From Bagarius yarrelli (taxonomy: Eukaryota; Chordata; Actinopteri; Siluriformes; Sisoridae), in assembly GCA_005784505.1 (NCBI GenBank), contig VCAZ01000111.1:726537-790536 (forward strand): a DNA stretch of 64,000 nucleotides. Reading direction: 5' to 3'. This document shows positions 33,431-45,296 of this stretch, in pieces. Below the pieces are notes generated by a model. The model was not told where the DNA came from and made no database searches. It saw nothing but the letters and a program-made list of their open reading frames with translations. The stretch's first letter is position 1; every line of letters begins with the position of its first letter. The translations under genes and the position numbers were made by a program.

Positions 33431-35320
33431 CTCTTCTGACTCTAATTGTAAGAACATTGCACATGTTCATTAGTATGGGTTATTGCCCATATCAAATACA
33501 CAGTTTGGGAACAAATAAAGGGTGCTGAGAAAACAGGATAACACAATGGATAAAGACCCGAGAATAAGAAAGAGATCAGATGGGATGAGTTTGCCTCAGG
33601 CATCGGGATCATGCTGGATTTGGACATGCTGGGGATGAGACCTGAAGTTAAATAAGGGCAACGTGTTCTGATGTTCAAGTAATTATAGTAAAAAGTAAGT
33701 TCTTTATCCTACAAAAAACTTAAAATTGTGGCAGAATTTTGTAGTTAAAATTTTAAGATTATTGGGTGACAAAGATTTTTTTGAACAAAAAAAATTCAAA
33801 CTGCTTATTGCAAAGTGGACAAAATGTTTTTCTACTATATTATTCACCGACGCGAATGACCTCGGTATAAATGACAGCATGCCTGCTGTGTACACAGGTG
33901 AAGAAGTTTCTTATTCAATTTCTTTCAGCTGTAATGAAATTTTATTTAGTATTTAGTTTTAATCTTGTTCTTTCTCCAGGCTATTATATTAGAAAATATA
34001 TGCTTATATTTATATACGCTTAATATACTGTCTATAGGGTTAAATTGAGGTCTCACAGAGGGTACATTTTGCACTTATTTTGCACATTCATAACGCCAAT
34101 GAGGGTAAAAATAAAGTTTATAGAAGTCAGACATTTTATTTGTAATTAAGTGAAACTCTCAGTGAGCTGAATACACATGATTAGTGTTTGCTATAATGTG
34201 TCTTGGTGACAGTGACAAAACGAAGACTGTTATGGACACCATTGGGTTTGTACTGGAGTAAGAATATAAACTGTACCATATACTAAGCGTCTTGATAAAA
34301 TAAAATCATTTTAATGAATGAGAAGCCAGAAAAGAATAGTTTTGTCCTAATATAAATGGTTGAAGATAACCAAAGTGTTTGTTCCAACTGTTCCCACTTA
34401 ACATTACAAATTTGGAAATTATTTCCAGATTGCTTTTACCAGGCCCGGTTCTTGTCAACCATAGAAGGGTGGGCAGACAGATATCCCAGGTGGGCAATTT
34501 TTGGGGGGTGGGGTTAAAGAGATAGATACTCAACCAATTGATGTAATAATGAAATAGCAAAAAATTTTGGGCTTGGTAAAGAAGACATATTATTAAGACA
34601 AACATACACAAACATCAACTTTCAACTCATGATATTCGACTCAAACACTTTAACACATATGTGTGTCTGACATAGAAACGAACCTTACAGCAGGAAATCA
34701 TCTTTGTGCTATTTTCCAGATACCTTTTTATAGCAGTATGTTAATGCATTAATGATTTAACGTATTCAGGTTATTCATTATGTATAAAAAAGGTCTTATG
34801 AATATTGCTAAAGCCTAAGGTCATTGCTGTGGCCGCTGGTTAATTATTTTTATACCCAGGAGATCCAGTCAGCTTCCTATAAACCTGGAAAAATAATATC
34901 AGCAGTATTCAATAGCCATTTTTATCACTGGGTCTCTAAAAAGAGCTCATCTCTTGACTTAGAGATCTTTGTACAGACTGGCATTCGATAAACTGGAGTC
35001 GTGTTCATTTGTGCAGGCATATTTGTACTCCCTCTTAAGTTGATCGTACTAGTGCGAGTCGGTCATCTTCTTACTTTTAAAAGAAAATATTAGAAGAATT
35101 ACTATAAAATTTGTTTATTGTGGTATAACAACCGATTCGTTTTCTACTATGAGCACAAAGACGTGCATCTCTATTGAAAATACTCGAACGGAAGAGGCCA
35201 ATTTGACAACAGGCATTTTTTTTTGAAGCTGCAGGCTTGAGTTAGTGCGGTACGCTCTGGAGAGGATGCGCCAAATGATCATGCTGGGACCGCTGCCATT
35301 TAGTTTTAATCAAAGCTGCA
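33431..35320. other. Unassigned AT-rich DNA
   Basis: Repeat-poor; no family or gene recognised. Confidence 0.45.
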
Positions 35321-35324
35321 GTGG

Positions 35325-35700
35325 CTGCTGTTGCATCGTCTTTCTGGATCAGAGACCTCATTGAAACTCCTTCCAGGATTAGTGCATCAGCTGCTAGCTT
35401 GTTTCTCCTCGCCAACCACCTCTGAGCTTTCTAGCCAGAATAGTCCACTGATTAATGCCAGCAGTGCCATCAGGAATAATCACAAAGGACCTAATTCTAA
35501 GCTGTGCAAAGCTGATGGATAAGGAAATTTGGTTGGAAATGAATTACAATACCACCTTGACATCTCCGGAGAGGGATATTTATTTCATGTCATTACAATT
35601 GATCAGGCTCCTCAGACCTCAACCATGGCAGCTAGCTAGTTGGATCGGCGCATTGGGCTAATTGAGCCAGATCTGCAGAGGAAATCCATCTTGAAAATGT
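35325..35700. promoter_or_regulatory. Strong candidate conserved enhancer
   Basis: About 375 bp of unique complex sequence with clustered homeodomain-like cores (CTGATTAATGCC, CAGGAATAATCACAAAGG, TGTCATTACAATTGATC, GGGCTAATTGAGCC). The overlapping + frames (35331-35522, 35455-35661) have no protein features. Confidence 0.42.
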
Positions 35701-35884
35701 CTTATTTATCATCACTATTTCCTTTTCTCACTGGATAGACTTCACCTGGTCCTCTCCATGTAAACTCTGCAAGGTGTCAATACCTATTATACTGTCTGTT
35801 CTCTAATGAGCAGTACTCATATTCCTAGGGTCTTATGACACCAGGACATCCATTTGATTAATGTCTTAATCCACACTGATTACA

Positions 35885-36135
35885 CACAGCTTCAGAAGAA
35901 AACGTGGCTTCCCACTAGACCATCAATCATTTCGGCAGATCTGTTTATCAAAGCTTTGTGCCTTAGCTCACTGCATCCCTTGATGACTGTAGTAAAATGG
36001 CCTTCCTTTTTCGTAAGTGCCTGACCTGGACAACGGTTTCTGTGTTAGACGATGGGAAAATTTCCAAGCTTTGTCAGAATAATGGTCTTGCATCAGACTG
36101 CATTCATTTTAATTAAGGGGAGAAGTGCAGGAAAT
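35885..36135. promoter_or_regulatory. Candidate conserved enhancer
   Basis: Unique block with TTTATCAAAGCTTTGTGCC (TCF/LEF-like TCAAAG), CATCAATCATTTCGG and CATTTTAATTAAGGGG. Confidence 0.36.
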
Positions 36136-36354
36136 TGTTCAAACCCATTTTTTTGACGATCCTTTATCAATTCTTTGATTATTTGTTTGATTAATTGATT
36201 CTAATCATCATCTTTGCTCAAACCGACTGCTTAGTGTCACCTGATTAGTTTAAAGCTATATGTCAAGTAAAACTCTATAGCATGATTTCCAACAGTTTTA
36301 GAAGCTGTTATGTTTCAGGTCAATACATCTCTGGTGGTTTCTATAGGAACGAAC

Positions 36355-36570
36355 AGAAGATGGGAGGATGGGCCTTATCAGAGACATGTAGCTGAGAAGT
36401 CCACTGGGCTTGGACAGCTGGAACACAGCATTGATGCTTCTCAGTAAAGCTAATGAGGACCTTTGGGAGGCGAGCAAAACAAAGCATTGAAAACGAATAG
36501 GAGAACCTCAATGAGCGCATTTTTAGAATGGTTGTAATTGACCGGTATGAAGCATGATGAATGCTCATCC
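36355..36570. promoter_or_regulatory. Candidate conserved non-coding element
   Basis: Complex unique sequence (GGGCCTTATCAGAGACATG, AAAGCTAATGAGGACC, AACAAAGCATTGAAAACG). A 75-codon minus-strand frame covers it but looks incidental. Confidence 0.34.
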
Positions 36571-37920
36571 GTCAGCTAGATCTTTATTATAGTAAGGCAG
36601 CCAAAAATTGATGATGGTGTATAAATATATTCCTAGTGTCGTTACACACCTCGACAAAAATATTATATAAAATTATAGAGCATTTATAGGTCCAAACACT
36701 ATTTTTGTCCCACAACTTACAATGGTCACAATGGTAAGATATGAAAAATAAACTAGTTTAAATACAACATGACATTAATTCGAATGGATTTGTTTTTAAA
36801 CATTTATTTACAGAATCTTAATTTTTTTTAATTTTTATTGACTGACCATTGTTTTTTATATGAGCCTGTACCACACTCTTAAGTACTTTTCCTTAACAAT
36901 AAAAAATGTTTCGTTGGTTTGGCTACAGAAATGAGCACAAAAATTTCGCTAAGTATCAAAGCTAAGGTGGACCTTGCTAGCTGCCAATAAGCTAAAATAT
37001 TAGCAAAAATGTCATTTCCGTAACATGTCTTTACTGCAACAAATTTGTTCAGTAAGGACATTTTGTAAGAGGAAAATTCACAGGGGCTGATTTTTTTGTC
37101 ATAGATTCCTGTATGTTAGTCTAAAATCAAATTGGCTGACATTTTCGGGGCTTTGATGGGGTGACAAACATTACATTCTGTATTAATGCACCAATTTTAA
37201 AAATGGAACATCCTAATCGTTGATCTTGTTGGAAATTTTATACCGCATAAAGTGAATTTATCAAAACATGGATCACATTGTTGATTGTTTCGTCATATGA
37301 TTTTTGATCGATGCAGCCTGCAAGAGTTTTTTTTTTAATAGTTCTATAAATGCCTCGACACTAAATTACAATAACTTGTAAATTATCCAAATTTATATAA
37401 AGATTTAGTCATTAATAATTTACCCCAAACATCCAGTTCCGTATGCTAGGTCATGTGAATAAATATTTTATTTCTGTATAGATATAATAACAGCAACTTT
37501 TCTCAGCTAGCCCTAATATAAGAAATAATTCACTAATCGGGAGGTTTGCAGGTATAACTGGGATTGTAAGTTAAACGCCAAGTCATTGCGGTACTTGTAA
37601 AGTCAACCCAGATCCTGACTGAGACGATCGAACCCTTCCTGTGTGGGCGATCTCGAGACACCGATATGTGAAGCTGGTGCCGAAAGCTAATTATTAGTGA
37701 TGTGTCTCTTTAGAAGAGATAGAGAAGACTAGACCTGAAGGGCTTTTCTTTTATCACTCTGATCATTTTTAATCCAACTCTGTGTCACATAACAAAATGA
37801 ACAATGGCTCTTGGAGAATCATATCAAATATTATAGAGAAGATCAAGTACGCAATATCCAAATAGCCTAAAAGTGATAGAAATCTAAATGGCTTTTTTAC
37901 TAATAGACTTCCTTGATCAG
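36571..37920. other. Unassigned AT-rich DNA
   Basis: No repeats or genes recognised. Confidence 0.45.
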
Positions 37921-38105
37921 GGGGAAGCGGTAGCTCAGTGGTTGAGGCATTGGGCTGCTAATAGATAGATCCTGGGCTTAACTCCCAGCACCACCAAACT
38001 GTCACTTCTGAGCACCTGAGCAAGGCCCTTAATCTTTAACTGCTCAGTTGGATAAAAATAAAGATAAAGGAAAAGTGCTTTTGCTAAATGGTAGAAAGGT
38101 ACATG
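37921..38105 (+). repeat. SINE-A, full length but diverged
   Basis: GGGGAAGCGGTAGCTCAGTG is a near-canonical box A head; box B-like GGGCTTAACTCCC is mutated; then GAGCACCTGAGCAAGGCCC and a decayed tail (GCTTTTGCTAAATGG). Confidence 0.9.
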
Positions 38106-38471
38106 TAAGTCTAAGCTTTTCCGCATATCGACTGGTCGAGTACTCAGCACTGTCGAATAGCTTTGAGTGCACGCAATACACGGGATCTTCATTTTAATGG
38201 CTGCCCTCGGGTTTAAACGCCATAAGATGTTTCGTCAGGTTACTGTTCAGTGATCTTGCAGTACTTCCTCTTGATACTTCCAGAGCAACTATATACATCA
38301 GCTGCAACCAACATAAACACCCATGTGGTATGTATATGTCTTATGAAATAAAGTACCAAAAACAGTCACTCATCTAGTATATAGAGAAACTGTTTGGGAC
38401 ACCATCATACCCATATTTTGAACATCTCAGTTTGGTTGATAACCTTCAAACTTTGGGAGAAAAACTTTCTA
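38106..38471. other. Unassigned DNA
   Basis: Nothing recognised. Confidence 0.45.
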
Positions 38472-38637
38472 TATTTACATTTCTGGCATTTGAAAGACAA
38501 ACTTATCCAGAGTGACTTACATTTATGATATTTTTTATCCATCTGAGCAGTAAAGATTAAGGGCCTTGCACAAGAGCCCTATAGTGGTAGTTTGGTGGTA
38601 CAGTCCAACACCTTGACCACTGTGCCTCCACGTCCCC
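38472..38637 (-). repeat. SINE-A, diverged
   Basis: ACTTATCCAGAGTGACTTAC, AGGGCCTTGCACAAGAGCCC and GACCACTGTGCCTCCACG; the box B region is deleted. Confidence 0.85.
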
Positions 38638-39085
38638 AATTAAACCTTCTTGCAGGTCTTTGCCACCATTTGATTTGCCTTTTTGATAAGTAAATTCTAA
38701 GTCTAATCAAAACGTTTTTTTTTTTTTTACTCTTACAGACGTTGCCTTGTCCTTTTCTCTCTTATTTCTTAATGACATCACTGGAAACTGTGATCTAAAC
38801 AATATCAGTGGTTTATATTAATAATAGTGCATTGATAATGTTTGTACAGGTTAATAAATATAATCACAACGTTTAAGGAGTCACAAAATTGTTTTGGCTA
38901 CATCATTATTTTAAATAACATATTTTGACTATACTGATAATTGCTAATGACTGATAATAACTATATATATGTACATATATAATTATTTTTTGGATTGACA
39001 TAATATTCTGCAGATGTTGTTGGATTTTTTTGGCATGAAGCCTCCAATGGGGCTATTGCATTATAATACTAAATAATAAAACTTG
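38638..39085. other. Unassigned AT-rich DNA
   Basis: T12 run near 38715; nothing else recognised. Confidence 0.45.
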
Positions 39086-39089
39086 TGTC

Positions 39090-39400
39090 TGTTTCCTGCA
39101 TTCTTTGTTTACTCTTTCAAAAATTCAGTTTGTCTTTCTGGCAGCCACAGCTCTTTCCTCATATCTCGGTTTTCAGATTTCTTAAGTTTCAAAAACTATA
39201 TTCCCTTCATCCACAGAGACATGAATTTCATGACATTTAGAGGAATATTGATTGCTCGAGTCAAGACAGGGTTCAATGACATAAGCATCTGAAAGGATTT
39301 TGTGCCAGAGGCAAAGCCCACATTGCCTCAGGCATCCGCCATATGCAGCACAGTCAGAGCTGCTACAGGTAAAGCCGAGCAGCATTCACAAACAACACGC
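39090..39400. promoter_or_regulatory. Candidate conserved enhancer
   Basis: Unique block: CTGGCAGCCACAGCTC, GACATGAATTTCATGACATT, GGGTTCAATGACATAAGC, CATTGCCTCAGGCATCCG. Includes an ATGAATTTCAT palindrome. Confidence 0.36.
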
Positions 39401-40371
39401 TGTAAAAACCTAGCATAAAGCATCTAGGGGAACAGAATTAGATAGCGATGAAGCTAAATTATTTCCCCACCGTGTGTTTTTTCCTCTGTCTATAATCATT
39501 TTTACACTCTGCCTCATTTTCGCTTGAGCACACAGTGCTAAATGGTGGGATGGTGTTAAAAGCTTCTGTGTGTGAAATGGTTGGTAAACAAATTAAAGTT
39601 ATGTGTGGGAAGCACTGTGGAGCTCCTAGATTTCCTCTGTAAAAACCCTTCTGAAGGGATGTCACGCACCTGCGACATCTAGGTTTTTTCCGCACAGAAC
39701 CCACACAGCACCGTGAAAGCAGCCATAATAACATCAAATTAAGCAGATTGTGACAGATGAATCAATATAATTACCAAGTTTTATAGTGTTTTGTCGAGTA
39801 AATGCACAATATTTTGTTTGCATTTCCTGCATTTTGAAAGGTTTAAATCTTGTTGAAGAGATTAGACTCTATTACGAAGAGCATCTTTTATGGGTGCTTA
39901 TAAAAAAAAAAAATACTATATACCTTGGCTGGAGATTTTTTAGTCCCAGATCAATTATCTAAAAAAAAAAATCCTATAGCAAAAGTGACTATATCTAACT
40001 ACATTTGAGGCTGAATGTGAATGTTGGAGAAATTCTGGCAACCGGCTGATTCCCGCACGCTTTGTGTAGGTTGTCTCCACCTATATGTATTCCTAGTCAG
40101 ACTTGGATGACTACAGCGATGTTCCTAATAAAAAGTAACTTCTGCTTACGTCTTCTGGTCTCTGCTTTCACAAAGAAAAAGTTTACAACAGTAACTTGTA
40201 CACAGATGAAGGGCTGATGCCGAATGAGTGGAAATAAATCCTTATAGCTTAAGTAAAATGACAGAATGACACTATACTGTAACAACTTCCCCATTACATT
40301 CGTAGAATTTTACCAGACCTAAAACTATCTGTATGCACAATTCTATGCCAGAAATGTAATTAATTATTGTT

Positions 40372-40376
<5 letters not shown>
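39401..40376. other. Unassigned DNA
   Basis: 39580-39730 may continue the regulatory texture; A-runs near 39901 and 39961. No gene. Confidence 0.4.

Positions 40377-40438
<62 letters not shown>
40377..40438. repeat. (TA)n microsatellite
   Basis: About 31 TA units with no interruption. Confidence 0.97.
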
Positions 40439-40442
<4 letters not shown>

Positions 40443-40770
40443 GCCAATGAGAAGGGCAGCAGGAAGTTTGAGAAGAAATCCTAGACCACGATATCAGCAA
40501 GCATGGCTTCAGTTTCCATCTTTTTTTTTCACGCTTTCACTGAAAATCATTCGTTTTGTGAACAACTTGCTTACGTTGTTTGCGGACCAGGCGGTGCTGC
40601 CAAAATGTTGTCGATTTCTTCCTATGGCAAAGTCATGCAGCGACAACAGTGATCCAGCAAGTGTGAAATTGTGTGGTGTGAAAATACTTGTAAATCCTAC
40701 CTGTAAATCAGGAAGTTCTTCTCAACCCCAAGTGCAACAAATAATAGCTTGGCAAAATAGCCATTATTTA

Positions 40771-40935
40771 AGACCTGGGTTCAAGCCCCATAGTCGCTAG
40801 TCTGCCGCTGTTTGGTCCTTGAACAAGACCCCTAACCCTTCCTGCTCCAGGGGCGCTTTATCATAGCTCACCCTGCCCTCTGACCCCAACTTTCTAAGCT
40901 GGGAATACTGTGCTGTAAAGTATATGTGACAAATG
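40771..40935 (+). repeat. SINE-B, 5'-truncated
   Basis: Begins at box B-like CTGGGTTCAAGCCCC, then CTTCCTGCTCCAGGGGCGC, CTGACCCCAACTTTCTAAGC and the tail TACTGTGCTGTAAAGTATAT with GTGACAAATG. The best-preserved SINE-B tail in the window. Confidence 0.85.
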
Positions 40936-41855
40936 AACATGTTTAAAAAATATTTTGTAGCTTGATAACTTTTTCCCAAACTTTTGAAAGTGTAAAAGGG
41001 CAGTGAAAAGTTTACAACACAAACTCTAGATCAGCAGAGTCTTTACTGAGATGACTAAATTAGCTTTGGCTGAAAGTCCTTCACTGGAGAGAGAAAATGT
41101 CTTAGAAACTATATGCCCTTTAGGACATTCCATTGAAACTCAGGTAGATCTACTATCAACTAGATCAGGTAAGCAAAAAAAGTATTAAGGTTGAGGCAAG
41201 GTTGAGGCAACTCTTCTTCCTCTTGTTTTTACTCTACAAATTCCTTTTTACTTTACATGTCACAACAACTTCACAGCCCAGTCTGTCTGGGGACTAGACA
41301 GACCCAGAACAGCTTTTGCCAAGAGGCAATCCAGAGGGCAAAAGGAGTCACAACTCCTTGCTAAATGTCCCCTAACTCATCTTGTCTTACTTACAACAAA
41401 ATCTTGCTACGAATAAATGAGTGACCACAAGAGTTGCAACAGGCAATAGACCACTTTCCCTAGGGCACTTAGTTTTAAAGCCATAATCAAAGGTTTCAGA
41501 ACAACAAAAGTGGCAGGTGTCCAACCACCAAAAATTGTCTAAAGGCAACAGGGAATTGCAGCTTTCACAAACTCTAGACTGTGTTTTGTTCTCAATGCTA
41601 AGTGGTTAAAAGAATTGCATTTAAGAGCACTTTATAGTTTGTTTGCAAAAAAGGCAAAAAACTCTGTCTGGGGAAAAAAAAGGCACATCAGTGGTAACTG
41701 TAGACGTTGCTTTAGATGTTATTGGCAAGCTATATCAAGTCTTGGTTATGTCCTTCAGCCCTATTTTTCAGTTCTTGCGAAGCAGTACAGTAGACCAGCG
41801 ACAACCTGACAACATTAGTAACATTATCCATTTGTTACTGATTTGTTTTGCCATA
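40936..41855. other. Unassigned DNA
   Basis: No repeat family or gene recognised. Contains a short tandem GGTTGAGGCAAGGTTGAGGC at about 41190. Confidence 0.45.
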
Positions 41856-41859
41856 AATC

Positions 41860-42030
41860 AGTAGCAATGCAAATTGATTATCCCCTCCCGAATCTTCTTT
41901 AGAGACAAGGACACGACTATTCTTGGAACGTTTGCAGACAATCATTTTCTCCGATTCCCCTCATGTGATTTTTAAATGAGATTTCATCACTAATCAATTC
42001 CCCAATCTACAGCTAAAGATTAGTCAGGAT
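41860..42030. promoter_or_regulatory. Candidate conserved enhancer with octamer
   Basis: Unique block with a perfect octamer ATGCAAAT at about 41868 beside TTGATTATCC, plus CATCACTAATCAATTCCCC and GCTAAAGATTAGTC. POU and homeodomain sites are plausible. Confidence 0.36.
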
Positions 42031-42474
42031 GCACAAATAACTAAAATATGTTTGTTTATCTAATTAACAAAGATCCGGCATTTTTCCATCAGCGTATTAA
42101 AAATGGTTATTGAATTTTTCATCTACACACTCGCACCCAGTCGGATTTATTTATTTATTTTTTTACTTTGTTTAGTTGTTTTTTTTTTATTTTTTTTTTT
42201 ATTTCCCTCACAGGAGAACTTTTAGAGTTTGTGCAAGAACTGGGCTTCTATTTGCAAAAGAGCTGAAAGATAAATTATACCCAAGTAGTTGGGGTTACCA
42301 TGGTAACACAGCCTGTTCCTGGTGGTTGTAAAAGGGCAAAACACAGAATAAGGAAAAAAAAATCGCTATCTTGATAAATGGAGAGGGATCTTCTACATCC
42401 ACCATGAAGCTTTTATATATTATACTATAATCCTCTGGGACAGTTCACACTCTATACATTTATTGCATTCGGAT

Positions 42475-42745
42475 AAGAAGCAGCTCATAATGCCCCGCTC
42501 TGTCTAGTCATGCTCTCTATGGATAAAGCTAAATATAGGTTGGCCCCTCTGTAGCAGAATTTGTCGTTAATTAGCACTGGCTTATTCAGTTTAGTCTATT
42601 GGGGCAAAACCCTGAGGCAGAGCCCAGAACGGGGAGTATAATGGGAACAGATTGTATGACTGGTCTTGATTTGTTAAATATGCCCACCAGCTTTGCACTG
42701 CTGGCTCAGTTTCCCGGGATTTTAAAAGCTTTTTTTTATTTTTAT
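42475..42745. promoter_or_regulatory. Candidate conserved enhancer
   Basis: Unique block: ATGGATAAAGCTAAATATAG, GTCGTTAATTAGCACTGGC, AGTCTATTGGGGCAAAACC, CCAGCTTTGCACTGCTGGC. TTAATTAG is a strong homeodomain-type word. Confidence 0.36.
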
Positions 42746-42896
42746 TTTTCGCCAAGGTAATACCGTCTGCATAAAATTGTGATCGTTGCCATAATTCTAT
42801 TGTAGGACTTAACATTCTGCACTTACATTTGACTGAGGCAGGAAAACACCCTGGCCTGCTCTTTTCATTGTTGCTAAAATATTAGCCTAGCGTTTG

Positions 42897-43015
42897 TGTT
42901 TTTCGGCTGATAGAAGATCATTGGTTAAAATCCCAGAACTACCAACCCAACCTTCCACTTCTGCCCCCCAAGCAAGGACCTTAACTATTAATTGCTTAGA
43001 TGAATAAAATTACAA
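42897..43015 (+). repeat. SINE-A, decayed
   Basis: Recognisable from GCCCCCCAAGCAAGGACC and TTAATTGCTTAGATGAATAAA; the ends are lost. Confidence 0.62.
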
Positions 43016-43649
43016 ATACCTTGATAAACATCCTGTTTTGTGCTAACAGAAGAAGGCAGAAAAATGGCATAATGATGTGCAGAATGTTTTTCTGACTTCT
43101 GCTGACTTCATGGCTACAGTTTATTCACACTTGAATGAACACTTCCAGCAAGTCACTAGACACATATCCTTAAATACTCCTGATGGAACAAGGGGCATAA
43201 CAGCTAGTTTTTACTGCTTCAATGGCGTCCACAGTCTCCAGGTCTCACCTCGGTCAAGAATCTTTTTAGACTGTGGTGGAAATGAATGTTTTCTATCAAG
43301 TAGAACTAAAAACATTTTTTTTTTATAACAACTTACCCCTGACGGGTCAAAATCAACAAGGGCTTGTGTGATGTGTCTAAAGGCAACACAAAAATTACAG
43401 TTGCGACCTTTAAAGTTGATTAGATTTCTGTCACTACATCACCCACTGAGTTTCATTCCTTGTAGAAAACACAGTATGAAGTGTTTTTATTAAGCCATTT
43501 ATTAGTTAAAGTTACCATCAGTGTTGTGGAACTTTGTTTGTTTGTGTTGTATATAGTTTTCATCATCAGCCTATCTATTTTTTAACAGAGAGACTTTTCA
43601 TGAATCACTTCCTTAAAAACAGAAAATCTTGCTGTATCAAGTAATAGCG
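43016..43649. other. Unassigned DNA
   Basis: Nothing recognised; T-run near 43314. Confidence 0.45.
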
Positions 43650-43978
43650 TGTAACGATTCCAACTCTCAACCACCAGAGGGCCACCTCACCAGAATCCTA
43701 GAGCCACTTACAGTATCTAGCTTTATATGCTAGCGTCATGGGCAATTATTGTTAGCTAGTCTACTTACTAAGTGTTTCTCATGTCTTTAGCTTTGTTATT
43801 CTGCTACGTCCTGTTTACGGTTTCCGTCTTTGCCCTTCGGATTTGTTTGCTACATTTTCTAGTGTTTACCGTGTACTGATGTTTTTGCCTGCCAATCGAC
43901 TATGTATTTGTATTTGCGCTGTTTATTTAATAAAGCCTTTTAGCACAACATAAATCTCCCTCAGTCGCCTTTATCATT
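43650..43978 (+). repeat. Candidate solo LTR
   Basis: Starts TGTAACGATTCC after TAGCG, and TAGCG recurs at 43979-43983, consistent with a 5 bp target duplication. The interior is pyrimidine-rich with a TTTAATAAAGCC polyadenylation signal near the end, as in teleost gypsy-type LTRs. The right border ends CATT instead of CA, so the exact end or the LTR identity is uncertain. Confidence 0.5.
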
Positions 43979-44284
43979 TAGCGAACAAAATGATCAGCCA
44001 ATCAAATTTTGACGTTCAGTAACAGCCCACCTGGATATATGGATCTAGCAAAGTGCCCAGTGCTTCCCCCGGTGTCAGTCGGGAATTTTCCGAGTATGAA
44101 TGTAAAACTCAATGACGGAATTATTTTTCAATTATTTTTCAAATTATCAAAAAATTTACTCTAAACAAGTAGAGTCTGCTTTTAGCTATTACACAGCCCG
44201 TAGTTAGAAACTAGCTTCCAGAAGCTTTTTAGATCTTAATCAATTTTAAAATCAGTTTTTATTTTTTAAATGATCTGTTTCATG

Positions 44285-44378
44285 ATTATTTTAATTCCTC
44301 TTATGTAAAGCATTTTGAATGACCTTTACGTATGAAATATACTATATAAATAAACTTGCCTTGCTTTGCGTTTTGCTG
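44285..44378 (+). repeat. Non-LTR retroelement 3' tail
   Basis: ATGTAAAGCATTTTGAATGA and TATATAAATAAACTTGCC then TTGCTTTGCG are the 3' end of a common teleost LINE/SINE; only the terminal 90 bp remain. Confidence 0.6.
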
Positions 44379-44394
44379 TTTTTTTTCTTTGTAA

Positions 44395-44650
44395 TGCACA
44401 CAATAAATATTACATCTGCGTCTGCAATTGCTTTGCCATCCAATATCTGACATTTTTTCAGAAATGGAAAGAGTTTTGCTGCAGAGACATTTGATATGAT
44501 TTGATATAATGATGCGGCGTGAAGTAGAACAGAGCAAAGTCAGTGGGTTCAGTACTTCAACCGTATTAGCTGGAGGGGATTTTCTCGCATTTTGGTTCGA
44601 GTGGTTGGTCCAGTAAAACTCATTGCAACACTGCAGCATGGTTCAGGGGC
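44395..44650. promoter_or_regulatory. Candidate conserved non-coding element
   Basis: Unique complex block (GCAATTGCTTTGCCATCC, GGGATTTTCTCGCATTTTGG). Weak, texture-based call. Confidence 0.25.
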
Positions 44651-45049
44651 CAAAAGTTCTGTAGTTAAGCCTATTGTTCACTACTTTAAAATAAATTAGC
44701 TACTTACTGCTTTCCATAGCCCGTTAAAATGAATAGCAATCCAATTTCCAAAAGATATTTGACCAAATTACCAGCGTTTTTGTATTTTCAACCTTTTTTT
44801 GGTTTGGAAAGTGTCTTTAATAGCGGCGCTGACAGAAGTGCTGGGTATAAAAGTTCAATGTGCGTAATGTAATTGTGGTTGTGGATTGACACACAGGCTA
44901 GACTTGGTGTTTCGCGTGTCACAGTTTTGCTCAGCCGGGTAAGACTAGTGGCTGTTTTCGTGGTATCGGCGTTTGAGCAGAAGCTGCTACATTTTTCCTG
45001 CAACTTTTTCCTGTATTTCATTATTAAGGATTTCTTTAAAAAAAAAAGC

Positions 45050-45124
45050 CCCAAAAATCTTGTCTCGTCTCATTCTCGTGAACCCAGTCTCGTCTCGTGG
45101 GATAAGTGTCTCATCACACCCTTA
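45050..45124. mobile_element. Possible hAT-like right end
   Basis: TCTCGTCTCATTCTCGTG, CAGTCTCGTCTCGTGGG and TGTCTCATCACACCCTTA resemble the terminal part of a teleost element ending ...GTCACACCCCTA. The left end was not found. Confidence 0.4.
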
Positions 45125-45204
45125 CTAAATAGCTAATAGCTCAGTTAAGGTACAAAAATTTCTAGGGTTAGGGATATGGTTACGGCACCAACAAATGGTG
45201 TTTG

Positions 45205-45296
45205 AACAAGCGCCATAACCGCCACCTCTATATAAATAAATGAGATAAAATGTACATTACTATGGATTCAGGTGTCTGCCAAATGCTGTAAATGTA
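45205..45296 (+). repeat. SINE-A tail fragment
   Basis: GAACAAGCGCCATAACCG and GGTGTCTGCCAAATGCTG with TAAATGTAC; the middle GTCGCTCTGG is mutated. Confidence 0.65.

Noticed and set aside
39091..39292. Possible coding exon
   Set aside because: The translated frame (39083-39292) has no protein features, and flanking splice signals do not define an exon; better explained as regulatory DNA.
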